Of a DNA stretch of 64,000 nucleotides, positions 23,902 to 31,476 are shown piece after piece (within the stretch, counting starts at the first letter, position 1; each line of letters opens with the position of its first letter). This DNA is from Xylophilus rhododendri. Lineage in GTDB: Bacteria > Pseudomonadota > Gammaproteobacteria > Burkholderiales > Burkholderiaceae_C. The stretch is taken from the NCBI RefSeq assembly GCF_009906855.1, contig NZ_CP047650.1, forward strand, positions 1,364,001 through 1,428,000, given 5' to 3'. The notes beneath the pieces were generated by a model. That model made no database searches and was not told the origin of the DNA. It saw only the letters and a program-made list of their open reading frames with translations. Made by a program: the position numbers and the translations under genes.

Positions 23902-24615
23902 TCAGGCAGGCAGCGCCGCGCCTGCCGAACCGGCCGCAGTGGCGGCCGCCAGCCGCTGCGCGACCGCACCCAGCAAGGCATCCGCAAAACCACCCACGGC
24001 CCGCGCATGGCGGCGTGCGCTGGTGACGACCCGGGGCCGCGCGCTCCACGCGATCTCGGCGCCGCAGGCCTGCAGGGCTTCGACCAAAGCCACGTCCTCG
24101 CTGCAGGCCAGGTGCCGGAAGCCGCCCGCCAGCCGGTAGGCCGCGGCGGACACCCCCAGGTTGGCGCCGTGGATGTGGCGGTGCCCTTCGCGGTCGAAAT
24201 AAGTCTCGGCAAAGTGATGGCGCAGCAGCTCGGCATGCTCGCCGTGCGCGGTCCAGTCGTCCACGCAGACGGTGCCGCAGACCGCGTCCGCCTGCAGCGC
24301 CAGCTGCTCGGCCAGCCAGTCCTCCTGCACCCGGCTGTCGGCATCGGTGAAGGCCAGCCAGCGGGCGCCCCGGGCCAGGGCCAGCTCGGCGCCGGCGGCG
24401 CGGGCGGCGCCCACGTTGCGCAGCCGCACATGCAGCGGCAGCACACCTTGGCGGGTGGCGATCAGGCCGGTGCGGTCGCTGCAGCTGTCCAGCACGACAA
24501 CGATCTCGACCTCCTCGCCGTGCAGGGCGGGATGCCGTGCCGCCCGGCGCGCGGCGACGAGGCAGTCCTCGATGCAGTCCTGTTCGTTGTGTGCCGGGAT
24601 GACGATGCCGAGCAT
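23902..24615 (-). CDS. Glycosyltransferase family 2
   Basis: A 237-residue GT-A-type glycosyltransferase. It begins LGIVIPAHNEQDCIEDCL, with the nucleotide-sugar strand EIVVVLDSCSDRTG, the DxD-like motif FTDADSRVQEDWL and the acceptor-side SEDVALVEALQ. No transmembrane segment is evident, so it acts in the cytoplasm. The frame opens at 24780, but the ATG at 24615 matches the family N terminus. It converges on the methyltransferase gene with 14 bases between stops. Confidence 0.85.
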   Translation of the reverse strand: MLGIVIPAHNEQDCIEDCLVAARRAARHPALHGEEVEIVVVLDSCSDRTGLIATRQGVLPLHVRLRNVGAARAAGAELALARGARWLAFTDADSRVQEDWLAEQLALQADAVCGTVCVDDWTAHGEHAELLRHHFAETYFDREGHRHIHGANLGVSAAAYRLAGGFRHLACSEDVALVEALQACGAEIAWSARPRVVTSARRHARAVGGFADALLGAVAQRLAAATAAGSAGAALPA

Positions 24616-24742
24616 GGGTGCGGTCCTTGTTGTTCTGGCTCTGTGAAGAGCCGCAACATTAGGTTGCATCCCCATGGCGCCTCGTCGGTGGCCTTGACGG
24701 GGCGGTGTAGGCGTGGGTCGGGCCGGGGCGAAGTTCCGGACG

Positions 24743-25687
24743 CTATGCAGCCGCCAGGGCCAGCCTGCGCCGGCTGACAAAACGCCGCGCCTCGCCCCCG
24801 ATGGGATCGGTGAAGGCGAACTCGCGCGCCAGCAATTGCAGCGGCTGGCTGTAGTCGGGTTCGGCCTCCGGCGGCGGCTCAGGCCACAGCGCAGGATAGA
24901 TGCGGTCGCCCGCGATCGGCAGGCCCAGCGCGTTCATCTGCGCCCGCAACTGGTGCTTGCGGCCGGTGCGCGGCGTCAGGCGGTAGTGGGCCAGCGGGGC
25001 CGGCGGGCTGCCCGCCGCCACCGGTGCGATCAGTTCGACCAGGGTCTCGGCATTGGGCTCGCCGGGCACCACCTGCATCTGCATGAAGTCGCGGCCGGCC
25101 GGCTCTTCCAGGCGGCTGCGGCAGACCAGGGGCAGGGCCAGCTCCGGCCGCCACGGGGCGACAGCCTCGTAGACCTTGTACGCCAGCCGGTCGCGCAGCA
25201 CGCAGTGGTAGGCATGGCGGGTGGCGGGCTGGACGATGAAGACCAGCACGCCGGCGGTCTCGCGGTCCAGCCGGTGCATGGGCACCAGGCCGTCCAGGCC
25301 CAGGCGCTGCTTCAGGCGCACCAGCGCCGTCTCCATCAGGTGCCGGCCGCCGGGCACGCTGGCGAGGAAATGCGGCTTGTCCACCACGATCAGGCGCTCG
25401 TCCTGGAACAGGATGTCGATGTCGAAGGGCACCGGCGTCTCGCGCGGCGGCTCGCGCCAGTACCAGAAGGCCATGCCGGGGCTGCAGGGCGCGGCGCCAT
25501 CGGCGGGCCGGCCCTGCGCATCGATCACCTCGCCCCGGGCCAGACGCCGGGGCCAGTCGTGCACTTTGGGGAAACGCGCGACGAGGAAATCCTGCAGGCT
25601 GGCGAAACGGCCATCGCCCACCGCCACCCGGCTCGCGCCCACGCCGTCGCGCATGGGCGGGCGCCAGGCGGGCTTAGCCCGGGTCAT
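24743..25687 (-). CDS. RluA-family pseudouridine synthase
   Basis: A 314-residue RNA pseudouridine synthase. The catalytic aspartate is in the signature HRLDRETAGVLVF, preceded by LIVVDKPHFLASVPGG and followed by the C-terminal TGRKHQLRAQMNALGLPIAGDRIYP. It isomerises uridine in rRNA or tRNA; the particular site cannot be assigned. It is the last gene of a minus-strand chain and overlaps the trhO stop by 14 bases, indicating coupling. Confidence 0.9.
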   Translation of the reverse strand: MTRAKPAWRPPMRDGVGASRVAVGDGRFASLQDFLVARFPKVHDWPRRLARGEVIDAQGRPADGAAPCSPGMAFWYWREPPRETPVPFDIDILFQDERLIVVDKPHFLASVPGGRHLMETALVRLKQRLGLDGLVPMHRLDRETAGVLVFIVQPATRHAYHCVLRDRLAYKVYEAVAPWRPELALPLVCRSRLEEPAGRDFMQMQVVPGEPNAETLVELIAPVAAGSPPAPLAHYRLTPRTGRKHQLRAQMNALGLPIAGDRIYPALWPEPPPEAEPDYSQPLQLLAREFAFTDPIGGEARRFVSRRRLALAAA

Positions 25688-26510
25688 CGCCGCTGGAGAC
25701 GTCGAGCTGGCGGGCGCGCTTCAGGCGCCAGGCTTCGTCGGGCAAGGCCGGGTCGTAGACCTGCTCGATGCCGGTGGCGGTCTCGCGCAGGGCTGTGTCG
25801 AGCGCGATGCGGCGGTCGAAGACGAAGCACTCGCCCAGCCAGTCGCGGCCGGCATCGGGCATGCGATCGAAGAAGTTCAGGATGCCGCCTTCGAGCTGGA
25901 ACACCTGCAGCCCCAGGCTGCGCAGCCAGGGCGCGGTCTTGTCGCAGCGGATGCCTCCGGTGCAGTACATGGCCACCGGCCTGCCCGCCTCGCGCCAGGC
26001 GGGCGCCCGGGCCTCGACATAGGCGGTGAAGTCGCGGAAGTTGTGCACCTGCGGATCGACCGCGCCGCGGAAATGGCCCAGGCGATATTCGAAGTGGTTG
26101 CGGTTGTCCAGCACCACCGCGTCGCCGCGCGCCAGCAGCTCGCGCCAGGCGGCGGGGGCGAGGTGGCTGGCGTCGTGCTCATCGACCGCGCCGTGCTCGT
26201 CCGGCAGGCCCAGCGCCACGATCTCGGGCTTGACACTCACCTTCAGCCGGCCGAAGGGCGCCACCGCGCAGGCGCTGTGCTTGAAGGCCATGCCGCGCAG
26301 TGCGCCGCCGAGCACTTCGGCCTGCTGCAATGCGGCCTCGAAGGCGGCGACGGTTTCTTTCGACCCGGCCAGCGCGCCGCTCACGCCCTCGCCCGCCACC
26401 ACGATGGCGCCCAACAAGCCCTGCGCCAGTTCGCGCAGCGTGGCAGCGGCGGCGGCCGGATCGGCCAGCGGCGTGAAGCGGTAGAAGGCGGTGTGTTGCG
26501 GCGAGTCCAT
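25674..26510 (-). CDS. trhO: tRNA uridine(34) hydroxylase / rhodanese-domain protein
   Basis: A 278-residue protein of the TrhO (YceA) family, which forms 5-hydroxyuridine at wobble position 34. The N-terminal acylphosphatase-like domain contains FYRFTPLADP and IVVAGEGVSGALAGSKE. The rhodanese domain has DNRNHFEYRLGHFRGAVDP and the active-site loop YCTGGIRCDK. The start at 26510 fits the family. An alternative ATG at 26531 overlaps the GST stop as TGATG and may be the real coupled start. It sits in an overlapping chain with a pseudouridine synthase, both RNA-modifying. Confidence 0.9.
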   Translation of the reverse strand: MDSPQHTAFYRFTPLADPAAAAATLRELAQGLLGAIVVAGEGVSGALAGSKETVAAFEAALQQAEVLGGALRGMAFKHSACAVAPFGRLKVSVKPEIVALGLPDEHGAVDEHDASHLAPAAWRELLARGDAVVLDNRNHFEYRLGHFRGAVDPQVHNFRDFTAYVEARAPAWREAGRPVAMYCTGGIRCDKTAPWLRSLGLQVFQLEGGILNFFDRMPDAGRDWLGECFVFDRRIALDTALRETATGIEQVYDPALPDEAWRLKRARQLDVSSGDDPG

Positions 26511-26530
26511 CGCGGGCGATTTTCGCAGCA

Positions 26531-27184
26531 TCAAAAAAGACGTTCGGGGTCGCCCGGCCGCCAGGGGTTGAAGCGGGTCATGACTGTCTCGAAGAGCGGC
26601 GTGGCGGTGAGTCGCCGCAGCCAGTCGCCCAGGCGGGGCAGCGGGCCGCCATCGAACCAGGCGGCATCCACGCCCGCGAACTGGCGCACGAAAGGCAGCA
26701 GCGCCATGTCGGCCAACGAGGGCGTATCGCGCAGCAGGCAGCGATGCGCCGCCAGCCGCGCCTCCAGCGGTGCCAGCAGCAGCGCCACCGCCTCGTCGCG
26801 CCAGGCCTCGGCTGGGCGTTGCGGGTGGCGCGAGGCGTACTTGTAGCGGTCCAGCGCCTGCTTGAAGGGCCCGTCGTTTAGGGCGATCAGCGCCGCCACC
26901 TCGTCGTCTTCGTCGGCCCGCAGCCAGCCCTGGGGATCGTGCCGGGCCAAGGCCCATCGCATGATGTCCAGGCTCTGCTCCAGCACCCTGCCGTCGGCCA
27001 GCCGCAGCACCGGCACGGTGGCCTTCGGCGAGAGGGCGAGGAGTTCCGCGGGTTTGTCGCGCAGCGCCACCTCGCGCAAGGCGACCGTCACGCCCGCGGC
27101 CCGCAGGGCCAGCCGGGCGCGCATGGCATAGGGGCAGCGCCGGAACGAGTAGAGGACCGGCGCCGCTGCTTCGTTCAGGCTCAG
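26531..27184 (-). CDS. Glutathione S-transferase-like protein, no canonical start codon
   Basis: About 217 residues with a thioredoxin-fold N terminus (VLYSFRRCPYAMRARLAL, CPYA motif) and TVPVLRLADG before the helical C-terminal domain with TPSLADMALLPFVRQF. The frame has no ATG, GTG or TTG between the upstream gene and the conserved first strand. The only candidates are CTG at 27184, which overlaps the upstream TGA as CTGA (mirroring the usual ATGA overlap), and CTG at 27178. An internal ATG would remove the CPYA motif. Either a rare CTG start or a mutated start. Confidence 0.75.
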   Translation of the reverse strand: MSLNEAAAPVLYSFRRCPYAMRARLALRAAGVTVALREVALRDKPAELLALSPKATVPVLRLADGRVLEQSLDIMRWALARHDPQGWLRADEDDEVAALIALNDGPFKQALDRYKYASRHPQRPAEAWRDEAVALLLAPLEARLAAHRCLLRDTPSLADMALLPFVRQFAGVDAAWFDGGPLPRLGDWLRRLTATPLFETVMTRFNPWRPGDPERLF

Positions 27185-28092
27185 AGGTCCAGTTCCAGGC
27201 CGGGCGCGCTTTCGTACTCGCCGTCCTTGTAGAGCTTGTGCGCCGCCGCCGTGCTGGTGGCGTCCGTCACCACGGCCAGGCGCCAGGGATGGCCTTCGGC
27301 CGCGCGGGCGCGCTCCTCGGCGCTGAGGGTGAAGCTGCGGGTGCCGCCGCCCAGGCCCTTGACCGCGAGCTTGAGCAGGGTGGTGCCCTTCTTGTCCGAG
27401 ACTTCCAGGTCGTAGCCGAAAAGCCGGCTGCCCACGGTCTCGGCGCGGTAGCCGTAGCTGGAGAAATACTTCACCAGATAGGCCATGGCGGCCACCTGCA
27501 CCTCGTCCGAGGAGACATCGGACTCGGCGGCCGCTTCGGCGGCGGAAGGCACCGCGCCCTTGCTGCGGGCTTCGGTGATGTCGGCCTCGCTCGGCACCCA
27601 GCCGCGCGGGCCGCGCACCAGGGCCGCCAGCTTGCGCTCGGCATCCCACAGGGCCACATGCCATTCCTCGTCGTCGGCCACACGCACCGAGACCTTGGCG
27701 GCCTTGTCGGATTCGATGGTCAGGATGGGCACGCGGTTGGCCTGCAGCACGGCGCGCAGGGGGCGCTCCTCGTCCAGGGAGAACTGCAGCAGCTGCAGGC
27801 GGTCCTTGGCGCGCTGCACCTGGGTGTCACTGCGCTCGCCGCCGCCCAGGCGGCGGTGGGTGTCGAGCGATTCCAGGTAGAACCAGTGGCCGTCCTCGCT
27901 CACGCTGACCAGCTCGGCCCAGACGGTGGCGATGACGTTGTCGCCCGTCGCCAGCCAGGCCGACGATGCGGCCTGGGTGCGGGCGTCGAAGACGCCCATC
28001 TTGGAGATGATCTCGACCGGGGTGTGCTTCTCGCCGGAGAGGCGTTTTTCGTCGAAGACCGCCAGTACGCGGGGGTCGATTTCCTTGTCCAT
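27181..28092 (-). CDS. Protein with C-terminal DUF3883-like domain
   Basis: A 303-residue cytoplasmic protein. The C-terminal part (GYDLEVSDKKGTTLLKLAVKG and FTLSAEERARAAEG) resembles DUF3883, a domain related to restriction-endonuclease folds and often appended to DNA-processing proteins. The N-terminal 190 residues (VFDEKRLSGEKHTPVEIISKMGVFDAR, WFYLESLDTHRRLGGG) are not recognised. It is the first gene of the minus-strand chain leading to GST, trhO and the pseudouridine synthase. A start at the ATG 28092 is supported by aggagg near the expected position in reverse complement. Confidence 0.5.
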   Translation of the reverse strand: MDKEIDPRVLAVFDEKRLSGEKHTPVEIISKMGVFDARTQAASSAWLATGDNVIATVWAELVSVSEDGHWFYLESLDTHRRLGGGERSDTQVQRAKDRLQLLQFSLDEERPLRAVLQANRVPILTIESDKAAKVSVRVADDEEWHVALWDAERKLAALVRGPRGWVPSEADITEARSKGAVPSAAEAAAESDVSSDEVQVAAMAYLVKYFSSYGYRAETVGSRLFGYDLEVSDKKGTTLLKLAVKGLGGGTRSFTLSAEERARAAEGHPWRLAVVTDATSTAAAHKLYKDGEYESAPGLELDL

Positions 28093-28151
28093 TCAGGAGG
28101 CGGTTCTTTTGTTGGGGAGGGGGGATTGTCCTATGGACCGCGGCTGCGGAC

Positions 28152-28176
28152 TTCGCGGACGCGCCTGCCCCTTCGC
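28152..28176 (+). promoter_or_regulatory. Perfect PIP box (TTCGC-N15-TTCGC)
   Basis: TTCGC at 28152-28156 and TTCGC at 28172-28176 are separated by exactly 15 bases, the plant-inducible-promoter box bound by HrpX/HrpB-type activators of type III secretion regulons. The expected -10-like element (YANNNT, 30-32 bases downstream) is nearly met by GATGGT at 28208-28213, with only the first base deviating. The ATG of the downstream effector-like gene follows 62 bases after the box. Confidence 0.75.
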
Positions 28177-28238
28177 CTCGGCTGCGCCAGTAGCCATGCC
28201 GGGCCGCGATGGTGCTGCCTTTCGACAGAAGGATTCCC

Positions 28239-29666
28239 ATGCACATGCCCACAAGCCTCGAAGGGCCGGCCCTCATGCCCGTCACGCCGCCGCCGACGCT
28301 GGAGAGCGACCAGACCGTGCCCGCACCCACCGCCGGCACGGTGGCGCGGCACGGCTTGCTCGAACGGATCACCGGGCTTGCCGCCACCGGCGGCGCCGAC
28401 GACAGCACCTTCCGGCCCGGCGCCCTGCCCGACAAGCCGCTGACCCAGCTGATCGCCGAGCTGGACACCCGGCCGCCCGGCGACATCGACCGCCAGCTCC
28501 GGGACAGCCTCGCCGCCCTCGGCTGCGAGCTGCGCCCGGACGACACGGCAGGCAGGTTCCTGCGCGAGATGCTGGAACGGCTGCCTGCCTATCCGGGGCT
28601 TGCCACGGTAGGCCAGCGCCAGTGGTTCAAACGATCTTTGGGCCTGGCGCTGGTGCGCCTGCTGCATGGCCGGGTCGATCTGCTGGACCGCCTGATCGGG
28701 GCGATCGGCGGCAGCGCCAAGCCGGCCGAGCAGTTGCAGCAGCTGCAGATCTTCCTGCCCGGCGACGCCCGCGGCCTGTGCGACGCCGCGGCCAGCGAGC
28801 TGCGCCAGGGCGGGGAGGCCGCGCCGGTGCTGCGGCGGCTGCGCGAGCACATCCTCGACGCCTGGGACCCGGCCGGCCGCGGCACCGGCGAGCGCCTGCG
28901 GCTCGGCAGCGACTTCTGGTATGTGCCCATCGGCGGCGGCAATGCGCTGCTGAGCGTGCTGCTTGCATCGAACTTTCCCGGTCAGCAGCCCCAGGGCGTG
29001 GTGCTGCAGGCGCCAGACGACGGCGCCACCGGCGCGGAATTCGTCACCTACGAATTTCCGAAAATCCGTTTCGGACGCTGGCTGCACATCGCCCAGGCGG
29101 ATGACCGGCAGTGCACCCTGCATGCGTTCAACCAGCTGATCGCCGCCCTGGGCTACAAGCTGGGCTTCATGCTGTCGGCGCAGGCGCTGAGCGCCGAGAT
29201 CCAGCGCCTGGGCGGCGGCGATCAGACCGAGAACTTCGACACCGGCCTGACCACCCGCGCCTTCAACAAGCTGCACGGCCATCGGCTCGGCCTGTGGCAT
29301 GCGGCCGGCGGGCTGCGTGGCGACGGCATCCGCTGGGCCGAGCAGATGCTGGACAGCGCCACCGTGGCCGCGGACGTCGATCGCGCCACCGCCATCGTCC
29401 TCACCACGGCGATGCCGATGACCCACTCGGTGACCCTGTGTTTGACCTCGCCCGGCCACTACATGGTGCTCGACCCGATGCGGGATCCGGCCGGCGACGG
29501 TCCGGGCCGGCGCAACCGCGCCACCCTGCAGGCGGCCGGCATGTGCGAGGCCATCGTCCGCTTCGTGCAGGGCCATGCGGCCGAGGGCCACTGGGCGGGC
29601 CATTTCGAAATCGTCTGGTCCCGGCAGGAGACCCTGCTGGCGGACGCCAAGGCCGCATCGAGCTGA
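28239..29666 (+). CDS. Putative type III effector with Josephin-like cysteine protease/deubiquitinase domain
   Basis: A 475-residue protein without signal peptide. Its first 50 residues are rich in S, T and P, as in type III effectors. The C-terminal half contains QCTLHAFNQL, which matches the Josephin C-x2-H-x2-N-x-L motif (C292, H295, N298). NFD follows at 332-334, then THSVTL (H396) and HYMVLDP (D412). The spacing C-104-H-16-D is close to ataxin-3 (Cys14, His119, Asn134). A perfect PIP box lies upstream, and agaagga precedes the ATG at 28239; an earlier in-frame ATG at 28209 is less likely. Seen: motifs and box. Known: Josephin domains cleave ubiquitin chains. Inferred: secreted deubiquitinase acting in a plant or other eukaryotic host. 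Confidence 0.6.
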   Translation: MHMPTSLEGPALMPVTPPPTLESDQTVPAPTAGTVARHGLLERITGLAATGGADDSTFRPGALPDKPLTQLIAELDTRPPGDIDRQLRDSLAALGCELRPDDTAGRFLREMLERLPAYPGLATVGQRQWFKRSLGLALVRLLHGRVDLLDRLIGAIGGSAKPAEQLQQLQIFLPGDARGLCDAAASELRQGGEAAPVLRRLREHILDAWDPAGRGTGERLRLGSDFWYVPIGGGNALLSVLLASNFPGQQPQGVVLQAPDDGATGAEFVTYEFPKIRFGRWLHIAQADDRQCTLHAFNQLIAALGYKLGFMLSAQALSAEIQRLGGGDQTENFDTGLTTRAFNKLHGHRLGLWHAAGGLRGDGIRWAEQMLDSATVAADVDRATAIVLTTAMPMTHSVTLCLTSPGHYMVLDPMRDPAGDGPGRRNRATLQAAGMCEAIVRFVQGHAAEGHWAGHFEIVWSRQETLLADAKAASS

Positions 29667-29752
29667 AGCGCCCCAGCGCGGGCCGCGGCTTCACGCGGAC
29701 TTTGCAGAGCGATACCGAAGCCGCCACGGCCAGTGCCTAGAATGCGTCGGCC

Positions 29753-30391
29753 ATGCCGATGCCCTGCCGCACCCTCCTCGCCAGCCTCAGCCTGTGCAGC
29801 CTCGCCGCCTGCTCGGCGCTGGCGCCGGCCAAGCCCTTCCAGTTCGAGCACGAGGGCTTCGACAACGTCGGCACCTATTCGCGTGAGATACCCGCGCCGG
29901 CCGAGCGGGCCTGCGCCGCCGCCCAGCGCGCCCTGCTGAGCCAGGGTTATGTGGTGACCGCCGCCGCCACCCGCACCGACGTGGTGGCCCGCAAGAACTT
30001 CCAGCAGAACACCGAGCAGCATGTGGAGGTCGAATTCCATGTGGTCTGCACCCCCAACGCCGACGGCACCAGCACCGCCTTCGCCACTGCGCTGCAGGAC
30101 ACCTTCGCGCTGAAGAAGACCAACAACTCCGCCAGCCTGGGCGTGAGTGCGATCGGCTCGCTGTCGATGCCGATCAGCTCGATCAGCGACTCCATGGTGA
30201 AGGTGGCCAGCGCCACCATCCCGACGGTGAGCATGTACGACCGCTTCTTCACCCTGATGCAGCGCTACCTGACCGCCTTCGAGCAGGAGGACGTGTCGCG
30301 CAGCCGCAAGGCCGGGCCCCGGCCAGCCCACGCCAAGGCGGTCGAGGAGCCTGTCGAGCAGCCGCTGGTCGAGCCAGCGGCGGGTCCCTAA
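29753..30391 (+). CDS. DUF2242-family lipoprotein
   Basis: A 212-residue lipoprotein. The lipobox LAAC is at the end of a short signal peptide (RTLLASLSLCSLAAC), so the mature protein is tethered to a membrane. The body contains HEGFDNVGTYSREIPAP and EQHVEVEFHVVCTP, as in DUF2242 proteins of Burkholderiales, whose function is unknown. A Pro/Ala/Glu-rich tail ends the protein. Its stop overlaps that of the convergent DUF1810 gene. Confidence 0.8.
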   Translation: MPMPCRTLLASLSLCSLAACSALAPAKPFQFEHEGFDNVGTYSREIPAPAERACAAAQRALLSQGYVVTAAATRTDVVARKNFQQNTEQHVEVEFHVVCTPNADGTSTAFATALQDTFALKKTNNSASLGVSAIGSLSMPISSISDSMVKVASATIPTVSMYDRFFTLMQRYLTAFEQEDVSRSRKAGPRPAHAKAVEEPVEQPLVEPAAGP

Positions 30392-30822
30392 GGCGCCCCG
30401 TCGAGGGCGGCCACGGTCAGGACATCCGGCTCGCCACCGTAGAACTGGCGCAGCATCGCCGCGAACACCGGCAGCTGCGCCGCGACCGCCTGGAACAGCG
30501 TCATGCACGAACGCAGCTTGAGCTCATCCGGCGTGCCGAGGATCTCCAGCGCCGTCCTGTCGCCATGGCCCAGCAGCAGCGCGCTGCACTCCAGCAGCCG
30601 GGCGCCGAGCAGCGGATGCGCCAGATAAGCCAGCGCCTCCGCACGCCCGGCGATGCCGTAGTGCCGCGCCGTAGAACTGCGGCCCAGCGACTTCAGCTGC
30701 GGAAAGATGAACCACATCCAGTGGCTGCGCTTGTCGCCCGCCGCGAGTTCGGCGAGGACCTGCGCGTAGACAGGCGCCTGCGCGTCCACGAAACGTTGCA
30801 GTTGCCAGGGGTCCGATGGCAT
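30388..30822 (-). CDS. DUF1810-family protein
   Basis: A 144-residue soluble protein with the family marks LQRFVDAQAPVYAQVLAEL, KRSHWMWFIFPQLKSLGRS and YGIAGRAEALAYLAHP. It fits DUF1810/calpastatin-like proteins in length and pattern. The biochemical role is not established. The stop overlaps the convergent DUF2242 stop. A short AT-rich gap (30823-30924) separates it from the divergent BrnT gene. Confidence 0.85.
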   Translation of the reverse strand: MPSDPWQLQRFVDAQAPVYAQVLAELAAGDKRSHWMWFIFPQLKSLGRSSTARHYGIAGRAEALAYLAHPLLGARLLECSALLLGHGDRTALEILGTPDELKLRSCMTLFQAVAAQLPVFAAMLRQFYGGEPDVLTVAALDGAP

Positions 30823-30924
30823 GGGGCTGATCCTTTCATTGCTGGTCTACCCGACGAGTGGTAGCAACTCAAGCTTTTTTGTTATTACGATTTTCTTGCC
30901 ATCCACCCAAATCGTTCATACATT

Positions 30925-31209
30925 TTGAGCTTTCTGATCAAGTTCGATCGAGCCAAGAACGGCAGCAACATCGCCAAGCGCGGCTTGCCATTTGAACTCG
31001 CCGCAGACTTCGACTTCGACACCGCCTACGTTTGGCAGGACGATCGCAAGCCCTATCCCGAAAGCCGTTTTCTGGCGTTGGGCTATTTGAGGAACCGCTT
31101 GCACGTGCTCTGCTACACGCCAATCGATGGCGGGATACGAGTGATCAGTTTTCGCAAGGCCAACGAACGTGAAGGAGCAAGACATGGTTTCCCGCTTACC
31201 CGTGATTGA
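30925..31209 (+). CDS. brnT: BrnT-family toxin (RNase), first module
   Basis: A 94-residue type II toxin of the BrnT RelE-like ribonuclease family. Marks are KFDRAKNGSNIAKRGLPFELAADFDF near the N terminus and IRVISFRKANEREGARH at the C terminus. The start is TTG at 30925. Its end overlaps the antitoxin gene by 26 bases, as usual for the pair. Bound BrnA blocks the toxin and represses the operon. A short AT-rich promoter region precedes it. Confidence 0.85.
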   Translation: MSFLIKFDRAKNGSNIAKRGLPFELAADFDFDTAYVWQDDRKPYPESRFLALGYLRNRLHVLCYTPIDGGIRVISFRKANEREGARHGFPLTRD

Positions 31210-31462
31210 CGACGACGGCGAAGTCGGCGATCTCTCCGAGGTCGACCCCTCCCTGTTCAAGCCGGCGCATGAGGTGTTGCCCCGCCAGCTGCAGGAAACG
31301 CTGGGCATGCGCCGGCGCGGCCCGCAGAAGTCTCCCACCAAGGTCGCCACCACCATCCGCATCGACGCGGATGTGCTGGAGGCCCTGAAAGCCACCGGGC
31401 GCGGCTGGCAGACACGTGCCAACGACCTGCTGCGCGCCGACATCGAGGCGGGGCGACTCTAG
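31184..31462 (+). CDS. brnA: BrnA-family antitoxin, first module
   Basis: A 92-residue antitoxin. The C-terminal ribbon-helix-helix DNA-binding domain is clear (VATTIRIDADVLEAL, then GRGWQTRANDLLR). The acidic N terminus (IDDDGEVGDLSEVD) would wrap the toxin. gaaggag six bases before the ATG at 31184 decides the start over an in-frame ATG at 31169. It probably autorepresses the operon together with BrnT. Confidence 0.88.
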   Translation: MVSRLPVIDDDGEVGDLSEVDPSLFKPAHEVLPRQLQETLGMRRRGPQKSPTKVATTIRIDADVLEALKATGRGWQTRANDLLRADIEAGRL

Positions 31463-31476
31463 AAACCTGGGCAGCC

